A DNA stretch of 25,674 nt from Candidatus Micrarchaeia archaeon. GTDB lineage: Archaea > Micrarchaeota > Micrarchaeia > Anstonellales > JAHKLY01. The stretch lies in the NCBI GenBank assembly GCA_041653315.1, contig JBAZFO010000016.1, positions 1 to 25,674 on the forward strand, read 5' to 3'. The translations under genes and the position numbers were made by a program. This document shows positions 18,016-24,259 of the stretch, piece by piece. The notes below the pieces were generated by a model. That model worked only from the letters and a program-made list of their open reading frames with translations, did no database searches and had not been told where the DNA came from. Position 1 is the stretch's first letter. Each line of letters starts with the position of its first letter.

Positions 18016-19608
18016 TCAACCAGTATTGCCCCACCGCCGGTAGTTCGGTAGATAACCCGGACTACCACCCGTTGTGACCCTCCTTCTGGTCTCTGGGTCG
18101 TCCTGTTGTTCGCCCAATATCTCTCTTGCGTAGGCCGAGGCGATCATTTGGAGCGTATCCTGAGCGTCTGTGTACTCGTTTTCCAGCGGTTGTTCGCTCT
18201 CTTTGTCGTAAACGTACCCCGATGAGCACCCGTCGATGAAATTCTCCATGCTCGGATCAAGAATAATCCCCGGTTCGCCATCTTTAAGCCACCACATCTT
18301 CCTGACGACCTTCATCCGGGGCGTTTCCTTGTCCCTTGTCCCGCAATGGGGATAGCCCATCAGCATCCTGGTCTGGTAAGTGTCGCCCTCCAAAAACTCC
18401 GACAGCGGTTCCCGGCCGACCCGTCGCCTGTCCCATATCCGGGAAATCTCGTCCATGTCCATCCGGGCGCCGCTCAAACTCCGGGTCCGATACCTGACCT
18501 TGGCATCCGGCGCTATCCCGTGAATTTCCGGGAATTTCGACCGCTCATACAGTCCGTTGGCGATTTCCAGCCCTTTTCTGCAAAACTTTGCAAAGGACTC
18601 CTCATTCCGGCCGATCATCTCCCGATACCCCCGCCAGACCCCGTTGGCATCCACCTGCCACAAGGTCATCGCCGGTTTCCGGACACCAAAATCCCATCCG
18701 ATCAGCATCGGCCGGCCAGGAATCGGCCACAGCGTCTCTTTGCTGACGTGAATCCGGCTGTCGAACCGATTCCAGACCAAATCCCCGTCATACGACGAGA
18801 ACGAACAGCAGTATTTCGCCCCGATCTGCGTCTTGGTCATCCCCGCGGTGATCATCTTGAACCATGCCTCGTCGTGTTCCGGGCAGTCATACCACATCAG
18901 CTTCTTGCGGGCAAACCCCTTGTATCCTTCCACATTATCCGGGTTCGCCCAAACCTCGTGAAACAGCTTCCCTTCCCGCGCTTTCCCGTTCGGCGTCGAG
19001 GCCGCGATCAATTTACCACGCCCAATGGTCGGCACCACCCCCCACCAGCACGTCGCCGCGTACCTCTGCCACGCCATTTCATCGAAAACATACTCCGAGA
19101 AGCCAAACCCCTGCGCCCCCTCCTGCTTCATCGCAAAGCCCTGTATCGACCCCCCGTTCTGGAATATCTTCAAATCCACCTTGTTCGTCACCATCGGATT
19201 CCTCGCCCGCATCCAGTCCGGCAGGCAGTTATACATGAACTGAATCCGACCCATCTGGTAGAACATCAACGGCTCGTCAATCGCCGAGTACGCCCCCGCA
19301 TACACCTGGTCCGACCCCGGCAATCCCGAATTGGCAAAAAAGGCCGACCTCAACATCCGCAACAAAAGCAACATCGACACCTGCATTCGCCGGCTCTTGC
19401 AGATAATCACCCGGTCGTTCTCATCAATCAGCCGGTTCAACTCGTGCAAATGCCTGAAATTGATCGGAAAAGGACGTATGATCTTCCGCTCCTCGTCCTT
19501 CGTCCTGATCTCACCGGCCTCGGCAAACGTCCACAGGTTCGAGCAGCAAGCCGCATACACCTGGTCGTTGATACTCCGTAACGTCTCTTTCGTGATGATG
19601 TTAGCCAT
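18016..19608 (-). CDS. terminase large subunit, 530 aa
   Basis: The DNA-packaging motor and nuclease. Visible motifs: a Walker-A-like segment at residues 70-79 (CKSRRMQVSM), Walker B at 173-178 (YVFDEM), a coupling motif at 202-208 (AASTPNG), the join to the nuclease domain (KYCCSFSSYDGDLVW), and a first nuclease Asp in MLIGWDFGVRKP (Asp306). The C-terminus TDAQDTLQM carries further acidic residues. The Walker A is deviant: compared with the phage form KARQMGVS it has Gln where Gly is expected. The start ATG overlaps the upstream stop by one base (TGATG), so translation is coupled. The length is normal for the family. Confidence 0.9.
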   Translation of the reverse strand: MANIITKETLRSINDQVYAACCSNLWTFAEAGEIRTKDEERKIIRPFPINFRHLHELNRLIDENDRVIICKSRRMQVSMLLLLRMLRSAFFANSGLPGSDQVYAGAYSAIDEPLMFYQMGRIQFMYNCLPDWMRARNPMVTNKVDLKIFQNGGSIQGFAMKQEGAQGFGFSEYVFDEMAWQRYAATCWWGVVPTIGRGKLIAASTPNGKAREGKLFHEVWANPDNVEGYKGFARKKLMWYDCPEHDEAWFKMITAGMTKTQIGAKYCCSFSSYDGDLVWNRFDSRIHVSKETLWPIPGRPMLIGWDFGVRKPAMTLWQVDANGVWRGYREMIGRNEESFAKFCRKGLEIANGLYERSKFPEIHGIAPDAKVRYRTRSLSGARMDMDEISRIWDRRRVGREPLSEFLEGDTYQTRMLMGYPHCGTRDKETPRMKVVRKMWWLKDGEPGIILDPSMENFIDGCSSGYVYDKESEQPLENEYTDAQDTLQMIASAYAREILGEQQDDPETRRRVTTGGSPGYLPNYRRWGNTG

Positions 19609-19877
19609 CAGTTCAACCTCACCCCGCCCGGCACCACCACAATCTTCTTCCTGTCCTTGCCAGCCAGAATAGCCTTCACGTCTATCCCCGAAGCCTCCAA
19701 TACCTTCAATATCGCCACAATATCCGACTTCACCCCCATCGCCATCCCGTTGTGCGCCTTCTCCAACGTGTTCAGGTGCACCTGCAACTCGTCAATCCGC
19801 TTCTCCAACCCGTCCTTCTGCTTCTCCAAAAGTTGTATCCGACGGTATAAATCCCGATTCGTCACCTCGTCAGCCAT
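19608..19877 (-). CDS. small coiled-coil protein before the large terminase, 89 aa
   Basis: Function unknown. About residues 8-45 form an obvious coiled coil (RRIQLLEKQKDGLEKRIDEL), and the C-terminal half has a Gly/Val/Lys-rich tail (KKIVVVPGGV). It starts with GAGGG about 6 nt upstream, and its stop shares one base with the terminase start. The start region repeats that of the next gene upstream: 15 identical bases cover AAA, the ATG and the codons for MADE. A packaging accessory or chaperone-like role beside the terminase is possible. A small terminase is less likely, since no DNA-binding motif is visible. Confidence 0.65.
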   Translation of the reverse strand: MADEVTNRDLYRRIQLLEKQKDGLEKRIDELQVHLNTLEKAHNGMAMGVKSDIVAILKVLEASGIDVKAILAGKDRKKIVVVPGGVRLN

Positions 19878-20187
19878 TTTTGCCCTCTTTCTGCTTGACC
19901 GCCCACGCCCTCAAATCCGCCATCAGAACCCGCTCACGAATGATCCCGTCTGCTATCTTCAGAAGCATCGCGTCTTTTTTCGCCTGTAATTTTACCGGGT
20001 CGTCCCTGTCGGTAGGGGAAATGCCTCCCACATCAGCATATCGACGGTCGTGAACCTCATCACATACCTCAAGATAGATAGTGAAATCCTCATCCTCGCA
20101 TCCCGGACTTCTATATATCTTCCACTTAATCTCAATCGGGCCGACCGTCGTCTCCATAAATTCATCGTTATATGTCTCGTCAGCCAT
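19870..20187 (-). CDS. small hypothetical protein, 105 aa
   Basis: No family was recognised. The protein is acidic, with a beta-like middle (PIEIKWKIYRSP) and a helical, charged C-terminus. The ATG complementary to 20185-20187 is chosen over a TTG two codons earlier because AAGGA is 8-9 nt before it and too close to the TTG. The gene overlaps both neighbours by 8 nt, and both junctions contain the same 15-nt sequence, in which the previous gene ends with Asn-Gly-stop and the next starts with Met-Ala-Asp-Glu. Confidence 0.6.
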   Translation of the reverse strand: MADETYNDEFMETTVGPIEIKWKIYRSPGCEDEDFTIYLEVCDEVHDRRYADVGGISPTDRDDPVKLQAKKDAMLLKIADGIIRERVLMADLRAWAVKQKEGKNG

Positions 20188-20677
20188 TTTCAAGTTCCTT
20201 TATTCTATACATCATTTCCTCATTATCCCCCTTCAGCCCGGCTACCTCAACCTGTAATTTCCGGTTTTCCGTACATAACTCACCGTTCTCCATGCGAAGA
20301 TTGAATTTCATCGCACTCAACTCATCCTTCAGCTGGGCGTTCTCCGCCTCTAACTCCTTGATCTTTGCCCTTTGTTCAACGTTCAGGGCACATATTTGAT
20401 CCAAATCATCCGCCGTTACCGGAATCTGTATTGACGGTTCCAGTGGATTTGGAGTGAACGTCACCCTTGGCCCGGCAGGTTTCGGAATAGCTTCTACCTT
20501 ACCACCACCAAATATCCGCGCCTCCCATCCGCCACACCACTGATTCGGCAAAACCACCGGCCAATTCGTCACACCCAAAAACGGCGGACGAGCAACACAA
20601 TATCCATCCGGCCGATACCCCTCCTTCTTGAAAAACCGGCACGTGCCACAGCTCTTCACAATCACCTCGTCTACCAT
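20180..20677 (-). CDS. zinc-ribbon-like protein with C-terminal coiled coil, 165 aa
   Basis: The N-terminus carries four cysteines, C10, C13, C27 and C48, in the pattern CGTC, then YC, then WCGGW, as in small phage proteins with a single zinc-binding site. A Pro-rich linker follows, and then a long coiled coil (about residues 95-163) with heptad Leu/Ile/Glu spacing. The ATG complementary to 20675-20677 is preferred to one two codons upstream, since AGGAGG is 7 nt before it and nearly touches the other. Nucleic-acid binding or assembly of a complex is plausible. The gene stands between the small-terminase candidate and two small genes, so a packaging-related job is possible. Confidence 0.65.
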   Translation of the reverse strand: MVDEVIVKSCGTCRFFKKEGYRPDGYCVARPPFLGVTNWPVVLPNQWCGGWEARIFGGGKVEAIPKPAGPRVTFTPNPLEPSIQIPVTADDLDQICALNVEQRAKIKELEAENAQLKDELSAMKFNLRMENGELCTENRKLQVEVAGLKGDNEEMMYRIKELENG

Positions 20678-20746
20678 AATCATACCTCCTATCTAACCAA
20701 AAAGGTTACATTCAAAAAACTCTATACCGGAAAAAATCTATATGGG

Positions 20747-21541
20747 TCACTTAGGTACCCCCTTCTCAGCGGCGGCCGGGTCGGTGTCCCCCATCGGTTC
20801 GGTCGGTACGGGCGGATCGTCTGAATTATCGTCGGCAGGCAGGGCGGAGGGGGTAGTGGGGCTGCCTCTATGGTCATCGTCGATAACTGTATATGTGGCT
20901 TCAGGCAGTGCTTTGGCTGCTGTCATGCGTTCAACGTGGTGTGAAAGAGTGGTAAGATGGCGCTTAATCACGGCCAAGAGTTCTTCATCTGTGTTGGGCT
21001 GTTGGTACGTGACCTGCTGCACTGCCATGCTTGCGGCTACTGCCGCCTGCACTGTGGCTGTCGCCCCTGCTGCTGCCTGTACCCTGCGCTGTTGGTGTTC
21101 AATAGTAAGGCGTAAGCAGGAGTTTGCTGTTTGCAAGATCAAAGCTGTAAACGCTACCGGGAAGCGAAACGACTTGCCATCGTCCGCAATCGGGTCCAAA
21201 CTCAAGACCCGATCAACAATCTGTGCCGCCTTCGGCGCCGACCGATGAAGCTGAACCACGGATGTGGACAGTAGGTCGAATACGTTGGTGGAATTGAGAC
21301 CTCGATTGATCCGAGCTGTGGCGGCGGTAGGGGAGACGTTGAGGAGTTCGGCTACTTGTGTTTGATTGAATCCCATGAGGTGAAGGGAAGCGGCAGTACA
21401 GTCACGAGTGACGGCCTTGACGATTTTGGTTGAAGCGGCATCTTTGAGAGCTTTTTCGCCTCGTCTGATGGCTGCCTTGTGGCGGGAATCGCTGAAGATC
21501 TTCGGTCTTCCAGTTTTGAGTTTGACCTTTTTCCGTTCCAT
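20747..21541 (-). CDS. helix-turn-helix protein, probable small terminase subunit, 264 aa
   Basis: The N-terminal part is basic and has an AT-hook-like motif (KTGRPKIF, about residues 9-16). A helix-turn-helix follows at about residues 48-80 (MGFNQTQVAELLNVSPTAAT). The middle is helical and Ala/Gln-rich, and the C-terminus is acidic, Pro-rich and probably disordered. This layout (DNA-binding domain, helical oligomerisation core, flexible tail) and the position at the head of the packaging operon suit a small terminase subunit, but a transcription regulator cannot be excluded. The ATG has no ribosome-binding site: the bases before it are TAATCTCCCAAC. A promoter candidate just upstream would place the transcript start at or next to the ATG. 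Confidence 0.6.
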   Translation of the reverse strand: MERKKVKLKTGRPKIFSDSRHKAAIRRGEKALKDAASTKIVKAVTRDCTAASLHLMGFNQTQVAELLNVSPTAATARINRGLNSTNVFDLLSTSVVQLHRSAPKAAQIVDRVLSLDPIADDGKSFRFPVAFTALILQTANSCLRLTIEHQQRRVQAAAGATATVQAAVAASMAVQQVTYQQPNTDEELLAVIKRHLTTLSHHVERMTAAKALPEATYTVIDDDHRGSPTTPSALPADDNSDDPPVPTEPMGDTDPAAAEKGVPK

Positions 21542-21547
21542 GTTGGG

Positions 21548-21576
21548 AGATTAGGGTTTAGTTGAATTGGAGTCAA
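21548..21576 (-). promoter_or_regulatory. candidate late promoter for a leaderless small-terminase mRNA
   Basis: On the minus strand TTGACT (21576 to 21571) is followed after exactly 17 nt by TAATCT (21553 to 21548), and the ATG begins 7 nt downstream of the last -10 base. Transcription starting at the usual distance would begin on or within two bases of the ATG, giving a leaderless mRNA. This agrees with the lack of any Shine-Dalgarno there. The -35 is one base off consensus; the -10 matches at three of six positions. The pattern resembles the candidate promoter before the portal. Confidence 0.5.
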
Positions 21577-22105
21577 GCGGTATTTTGTGGGGATTTGGGG
21601 CTGATTTTGGCCGTATCTTTGGTCTACCCTTGTCCTGATCGTTGATTGTGGGGTCTGTGGCGTGTCCATTTTCTGAACAGATTGGGGGATTTAGTGGATA
21701 TGGGGACTATCCGGGGCCAGTTGGTATGGGTCGAGGCTTTGGGAGATCGGGCCATGTTGGGGCTGAGAGTCGGTAGTTTGGTGGTTCGAGCTGGTGATGG
21801 TGGTTCAAGGGTTTGCTTCCGGTGTAAATGCTTGGCTATAATGGAGTAAGAGTTGTTTAACACTGCGGGAAAGTTGGAATCCGGCCAAGTCCGCCGCCGG
21901 TCGATTTTTTGATCGTTGTCCGGCATATCCATTTGTCCTGAGCACAACCTCTGGGGGTCAATGGCGCACCTACCACTTTATTTGTTTTCTCGGATCGGCT
22001 ATGCTTCCATTGCTTGCCCTCAGAGGGCGCGCCGTCGATCAGTGGGGAGAGGGGAAGCGGCTTCGTCAAGCCGTAGCCGTATGGAATTAGGGCAGTCCCG
22101 TTGTT
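21577..22105 (-). promoter_or_regulatory. long non-coding, strand-skewed control region; possible Rho-dependent terminator
   Basis: Together with 21542-21576 this is the longest stretch without a credible gene. The plus strand is very G-rich and C-poor near the terminase end: 21541-21600 has 25 G and 2 C, and 21721-21780 has 27 G and 7 C. A leftward RNA would therefore be C-rich and G-poor, as in Rho-utilisation sites, and could end transcription coming from the nuclease gene before the terminase promoter. Also present: a direct repeat of 12 nt with one mismatch (21779-21790 and 21798-21809), a perfect 13-nt palindrome (22016-22028) abutting the 8-nt palindrome GGCGCGCC (22026-22033), and a hairpin with a 4-nt loop (22058-22073). 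The region may also hold the packaging-initiation (pac) site, but nothing proves that. Confidence 0.4.
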
Positions 22106-22462
22106 TCAGGGAGTTGTAAGAGCATCAATAATAAACCGGGATACGATTGTCCGATCCCGGTAAATATCTTCGTTCTTGAACCGGGCAACGCGCAGACCGT
22201 GACTCTGCATTATTGAATCCCGATTCCGGTCATAACCTACTTGGCTGGAATGGATAGAGCCGTCGATTTCTATGATGAGTTTGAGTCTTGGAACCCAAAA
22301 ATCAGCGATATAGCCAAGCGTGGGGGTTTGCCTGTGGACTCTTACTCCGCATTGTTTACCCTTAACTGTATCCCAGACAATAGATTCAGCCTTAGTTGGA
22401 TTCTTTCTTAGTTCTCTGGCGCGAAGGATTTTTGTCCGGGGCATTCTCTTGCGGAATGGCAT
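22106..22462 (-). CDS. DUF559 / Vsr-like endonuclease-fold protein, 118 aa
   Basis: The whole length matches the DUF559 family of the restriction-endonuclease-like (PD-D/EXK, Vsr-related) fold. Seen in order: an Arg/Lys-rich N-terminus with ARELRKNPTKAE (Glu26), a Tyr-Ile-Ala-Asp-Phe segment (Asp54), the core LKLIIEIDGSIH (Glu65, Asp67, His71), YDRNRD, and GLRVARFKNEDI. The putative catalytic residues are intact. The ATG complementary to 22460-22462 is taken because GGAG lies about 9 nt before it; the TTG six codons earlier has no site. It stands alone between the leader RNA terminator and the long control region. It may be a free-standing homing-type nuclease or help process DNA during packaging, since nucleases beside terminase genes are common in phages. 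Confidence 0.75.
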   Translation of the reverse strand: MPFRKRMPRTKILRARELRKNPTKAESIVWDTVKGKQCGVRVHRQTPTLGYIADFWVPRLKLIIEIDGSIHSSQVGYDRNRDSIMQSHGLRVARFKNEDIYRDRTIVSRFIIDALTTP

Positions 22463-22481
22463 CAGTATAACTCCGGGCAAT

Positions 22482-22513
22482 AAAAAACCCCCAACCAGGC
22501 CAGTATGGGGGTT
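22482..22513 (-). terminator. intrinsic terminator of the leader transcript, before the nuclease gene
   Basis: On the minus strand AACCCCC (22513 to 22507) pairs with GGGGGTT (22492 to 22486) around a 14-nt loop, and the 3' arm runs into six consecutive T (22487-22482). It would stop leftward transcription just upstream of the nuclease gene unless bypassed. On the plus strand there is no T-tract after the hairpin, so it is directional. Confidence 0.75.
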
Positions 22514-22599
22514 CGTAAAAGGTCTCGGTCTTTCCGAATAACCTGATTTTGCTTTCTTTCGGTTCCTGTCCCTATGTTGGCCTGGTTCAACATAACGCT
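22482..22599 (-). ncRNA. candidate structured leader RNA ending in an intrinsic terminator
   Basis: From a promoter candidate at 22604-22632 a leftward transcript would start near 22599 and end in the T-tract at 22487-22482, about 118 nt with no ORF. Three hairpins are visible. H1 has a perfect 7-bp stem (TATGTTG at 22594-22588 with CAACATA at 22579-22573) and an 8-nt loop. H2 (22543-22521) pairs GGTT with GACC and TCGG with CCGA around AAAGA. H3 is the terminator. The H1 loop AACCAGGC is perfectly complementary to GCCTGGTT in the H3 loop (10 nt including flanks), allowing a kissing contact or an alternative pairing that would open the terminator. It resembles a terminated phage late leader such as lambda 6S RNA in plan only. 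Confidence 0.45.
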
Positions 22600-22603
22600 G
22601 GGG

Positions 22604-22632
22604 AGTTTACCCGTCTCAAACCACAAACGCAA
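22604..22632 (-). promoter_or_regulatory. candidate leftward promoter of the leader RNA
   Basis: On the minus strand TTGCGT (22632 to 22627) is separated by 17 nt from TAAACT (22609 to 22604), which is followed by CCCC. The -10 region TAAACTCCC is very close to TAATCTCCC at the small-terminase promoter. Consensus matches are moderate (three and four of six), so confidence depends on the shared pattern and on the structured RNA and terminator that follow. Confidence 0.4.
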
Positions 22633-22829
22633 GTCTTTTTTTGGCCTGCCTTCACTTTTTTAGGATAGGTGCAAAACTGCCCTTGTGGTTCAATAGGTTA
22701 CGCCGAAAAATACATACACCTTGTTTTTTGACCGATTATTTTAGGCCCAAAGACCGGCCAAAATACTATCCTATTGAATATCAACGGCTTGACCCCTGCA
22801 TTATTCTTTACCTTGTTGAAAGATTTATC
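22633..22829. promoter_or_regulatory. divergent intergenic region with inverted repeats
   Basis: No gene was recognised between the leftward leader promoter and the rightward early promoter. The stretch is AT-rich with several T or A runs. Two overlapping inverted-repeat pairs exist: TTCAATAGG (22689-22697) with CCTATTGAA (22770-22778), and TAGGATAG (22661-22668) with CTATCCTA (22766-22773). The right-hand arms overlap, so only one pairing can form at a time. Binding sites for a regulator or a replication initiator are possible. Confidence 0.4.
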
Positions 22830-22858
22830 TTGACTATATAATATAGTATAGGTATATT
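22830..22858 (+). promoter_or_regulatory. rightward early promoter with an internal palindromic operator
   Basis: TTGACT (22830-22835) and TATATT (22853-22858) are 17 nt apart, each one base from the sigma70 consensus; this is the best promoter of the window. Between them lies a perfect 15-bp palindrome, ACTATATAATATAGT (22833-22847), overlapping the end of the -35. A dimeric repressor bound there would block RNA polymerase. A ribbon-helix-helix protein is encoded in the operon this promoter drives and is the natural candidate. The first gene starts about 33 nt after the expected transcript start. Confidence 0.75.
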
Positions 22859-22898
22859 TCCGATGTAAGGGATAGACACTCAAACAAGGGGAAATGAA

Positions 22899-23549
22899 AT
22901 GATCCTAACCAAAGAAAACTTTGAGGTTATACGGGCGGCGTCCGATGATGAGACGCGCCTGTATATTAACGGTATGCTGGCTATGTCTGACGGTACGACC
23001 GTAGCGTCAAACGGAGCCATGATGTTTCGCGTTTCGCCGTCTTCATATAAGGATGACGAATACCCTGAAATCAAGTATGGCGACAAGACCATGAACAACG
23101 GCGATTCTACGCCGATCACCAAGGACGTTTTTATCAATACGCCAGTCGCCAAACTGACCCTCGCCCAACTTCGCAAGCGCAAACGGACGCTGCCCATACT
23201 GAAAGCCGCCGAACTGGTTAATGTGAACGGCAAGCCGACCATTTTCGCTACCGACCTCGACACGCCGGTCATATATCCAGTGCCCGATGCTGAGGAAGCC
23301 TTGCGTCGGGATCAGGTTGAATCCATCCTCAAACAAAAAGACGCGGAGTTTAAGTTTTCCATCCGCTTGCGTCTGGATGTACTGCAACCGCTTATCGAAT
23401 TTGTCCGCAAGACCCAGTACACCGCGCCGGGCGGCCAATACATCGACTTTGATTTCACCGGGCCAAAATCGGCTGTCTATTTCCAAGCCGGGGAAACGGA
23501 TACCAACCAAAAGATCGACGGCGTGATAATGCCCGCGAATAGAGATTAA
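22899..23549 (+). CDS. putative DNA sliding-clamp-like protein, 216 aa
   Basis: First gene of the rightward operon. Segments recall the DnaN/beta-clamp fold as found in short phage proteins: MLAMSDGTTVASNGAMMFRV (like the clamp ATDG...L pattern), GKPTIFATDLDTPVIYPVP, and a C-terminal IDGVIMPAN (like the clamp ending ...MP.R). The length fits one and a half to two clamp domains, shorter than bacterial beta clamp (about 366 aa), so it may act as an altered clamp or interfere with the host's. Its early-type position suits a replication function. The ATG at 22899 is 7 nt after GGGGA; an ATG 5 nt earlier is in another frame. The assignment is by eye and moderate. Confidence 0.5.
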   Translation: MILTKENFEVIRAASDDETRLYINGMLAMSDGTTVASNGAMMFRVSPSSYKDDEYPEIKYGDKTMNNGDSTPITKDVFINTPVAKLTLAQLRKRKRTLPILKAAELVNVNGKPTIFATDLDTPVIYPVPDAEEALRRDQVESILKQKDAEFKFSIRLRLDVLQPLIEFVRKTQYTAPGGQYIDFDFTGPKSAVYFQAGETDTNQKIDGVIMPANRD

Positions 23550-23600
23550 CCCGGTCGATGGATAACCGAAACCGAAAATTTAACATGAAAGAGGTCTACG

Positions 23601-23876
23601 ATGAAAGTTGAAAACATGACCAACGACAGGGGGAACGCCGTTCGCAATCAATTCGTAATTACCGATGGCGATACGGTCGTTTTCCAGTCCTACGATACGA
23701 TCATCGTTAAGGTCGTGTTTGAGGACGGCAAACGACAGGTATATCTTGACGAAACGTCCTGGGATTATTCCAAGACCACCGGGAAATATCGCAACCTGTT
23801 TTTGGGCGAGACCAAAAAGGAAACCGAGCGCAAAATCAAAGACGGCACGTACAAGCTGGCCGATCTGAACCAATAG
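23601..23876 (+). CDS. conserved small phage protein, 91 aa
   Basis: The C-terminal half (SWDYSKTTGKYRNLFLGE, then ETERKIKDGTYKLADLN) has the look of a small protein family that recurs in phages and plasmids of diverse bacteria, with a conserved Trp-Asp-Tyr-Ser and Phe-Leu-Gly-Glu core. Its function is not known. The N-terminal half is beta-rich (DTIIVKVVFEDGKRQVYL). The start is set by AGAGG about 6 nt before the ATG. It is the second gene of the rightward operon, and the ribosome site of the next gene overlaps its stop codon, so the two are probably expressed together. Confidence 0.75.
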   Translation: MKVENMTNDRGNAVRNQFVITDGDTVVFQSYDTIIVKVVFEDGKRQVYLDETSWDYSKTTGKYRNLFLGETKKETERKIKDGTYKLADLNQ

Positions 23877-23887
23877 GAGGCAAGACC

Positions 23888-24259
23888 ATGACAACCAAGC
23901 ACACGCCGGGGCCGTGGACTTTGATGGATGAACATCTCCAGAATGAAAATACTGGAGACGATTATCCGATGATAACGGCATGGGATGAAGTCAACGAAGT
24001 ATCGGTAACGATAGCGACAGCTTGCCCGGATGCCGATGAAATGTACGCCAACGCTCGCCTTATCGCCGCCGCGCCGGAACTGGCAGAGCAATTTAAGACC
24101 ATGACGGAAGGATTTGAGGCTATGCGTGCGGCCCTTGCCGAATGCTGTATCGACGTTCAAGCGGATTACCACCGTCGAGGGGTGGCTATTCTAAACCAAT
24201 ATCCGGCAACCGTCGGATTTGATTCCCGCGCCCTGTTGTCGCGGGTCGAGGGGGAATAA
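23888..24259 (+). CDS. conserved small phage protein with HTPGPW and NARLIAAAPEL motifs, 123 aa
   Basis: The N-terminal KHTPGPW and the central ANARLIAAAPEL are signature motifs of a widespread small phage protein whose function is not known. A Cys-containing helical segment (AALAECCIDVQADYHRRG) and a C-terminal tail follow. AGGAGG lies 7 nt before the ATG and overlaps the previous stop. The stop codon shares its last base with the ATG of the next, 42-aa gene (TAATG). Such proteins usually sit in early or middle operons, which agrees with the position here. Confidence 0.8.
   Translation: MTTKHTPGPWTLMDEHLQNENTGDDYPMITAWDEVNEVSVTIATACPDADEMYANARLIAAAPELAEQFKTMTEGFEAMRAALAECCIDVQADYHRRGVAILNQYPATVGFDSRALLSRVEGE

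Noticed and set aside
21587..21715. G-runs that might form a G-quadruplex on the plus strand
   Set aside because: Runs of four G are present but the spacing between successive runs is too long or irregular for a confident call.
21813..21842. Rightward promoter-like TTGCTT-18-TATAAT
   Set aside because: The -10 is perfect but the -35 is poor and no credible rightward gene follows; treated as chance in a T/G-rich stretch.
21624..21947. Minus-strand ORF of 107 codons in the non-coding control region
   Set aside because: Composition is Pro/Ser/Thr/Arg-rich without hydrophobic patterning, there is no ribosome site, and the openness is explained by the C-rich, G-poor strand.
22880..23272. Minus-strand ORF of 130 codons opposite the clamp-like gene
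   Set aside because: It is the complement of a frame with a good ribosome site, promoter and family-like motifs; no site precedes it.
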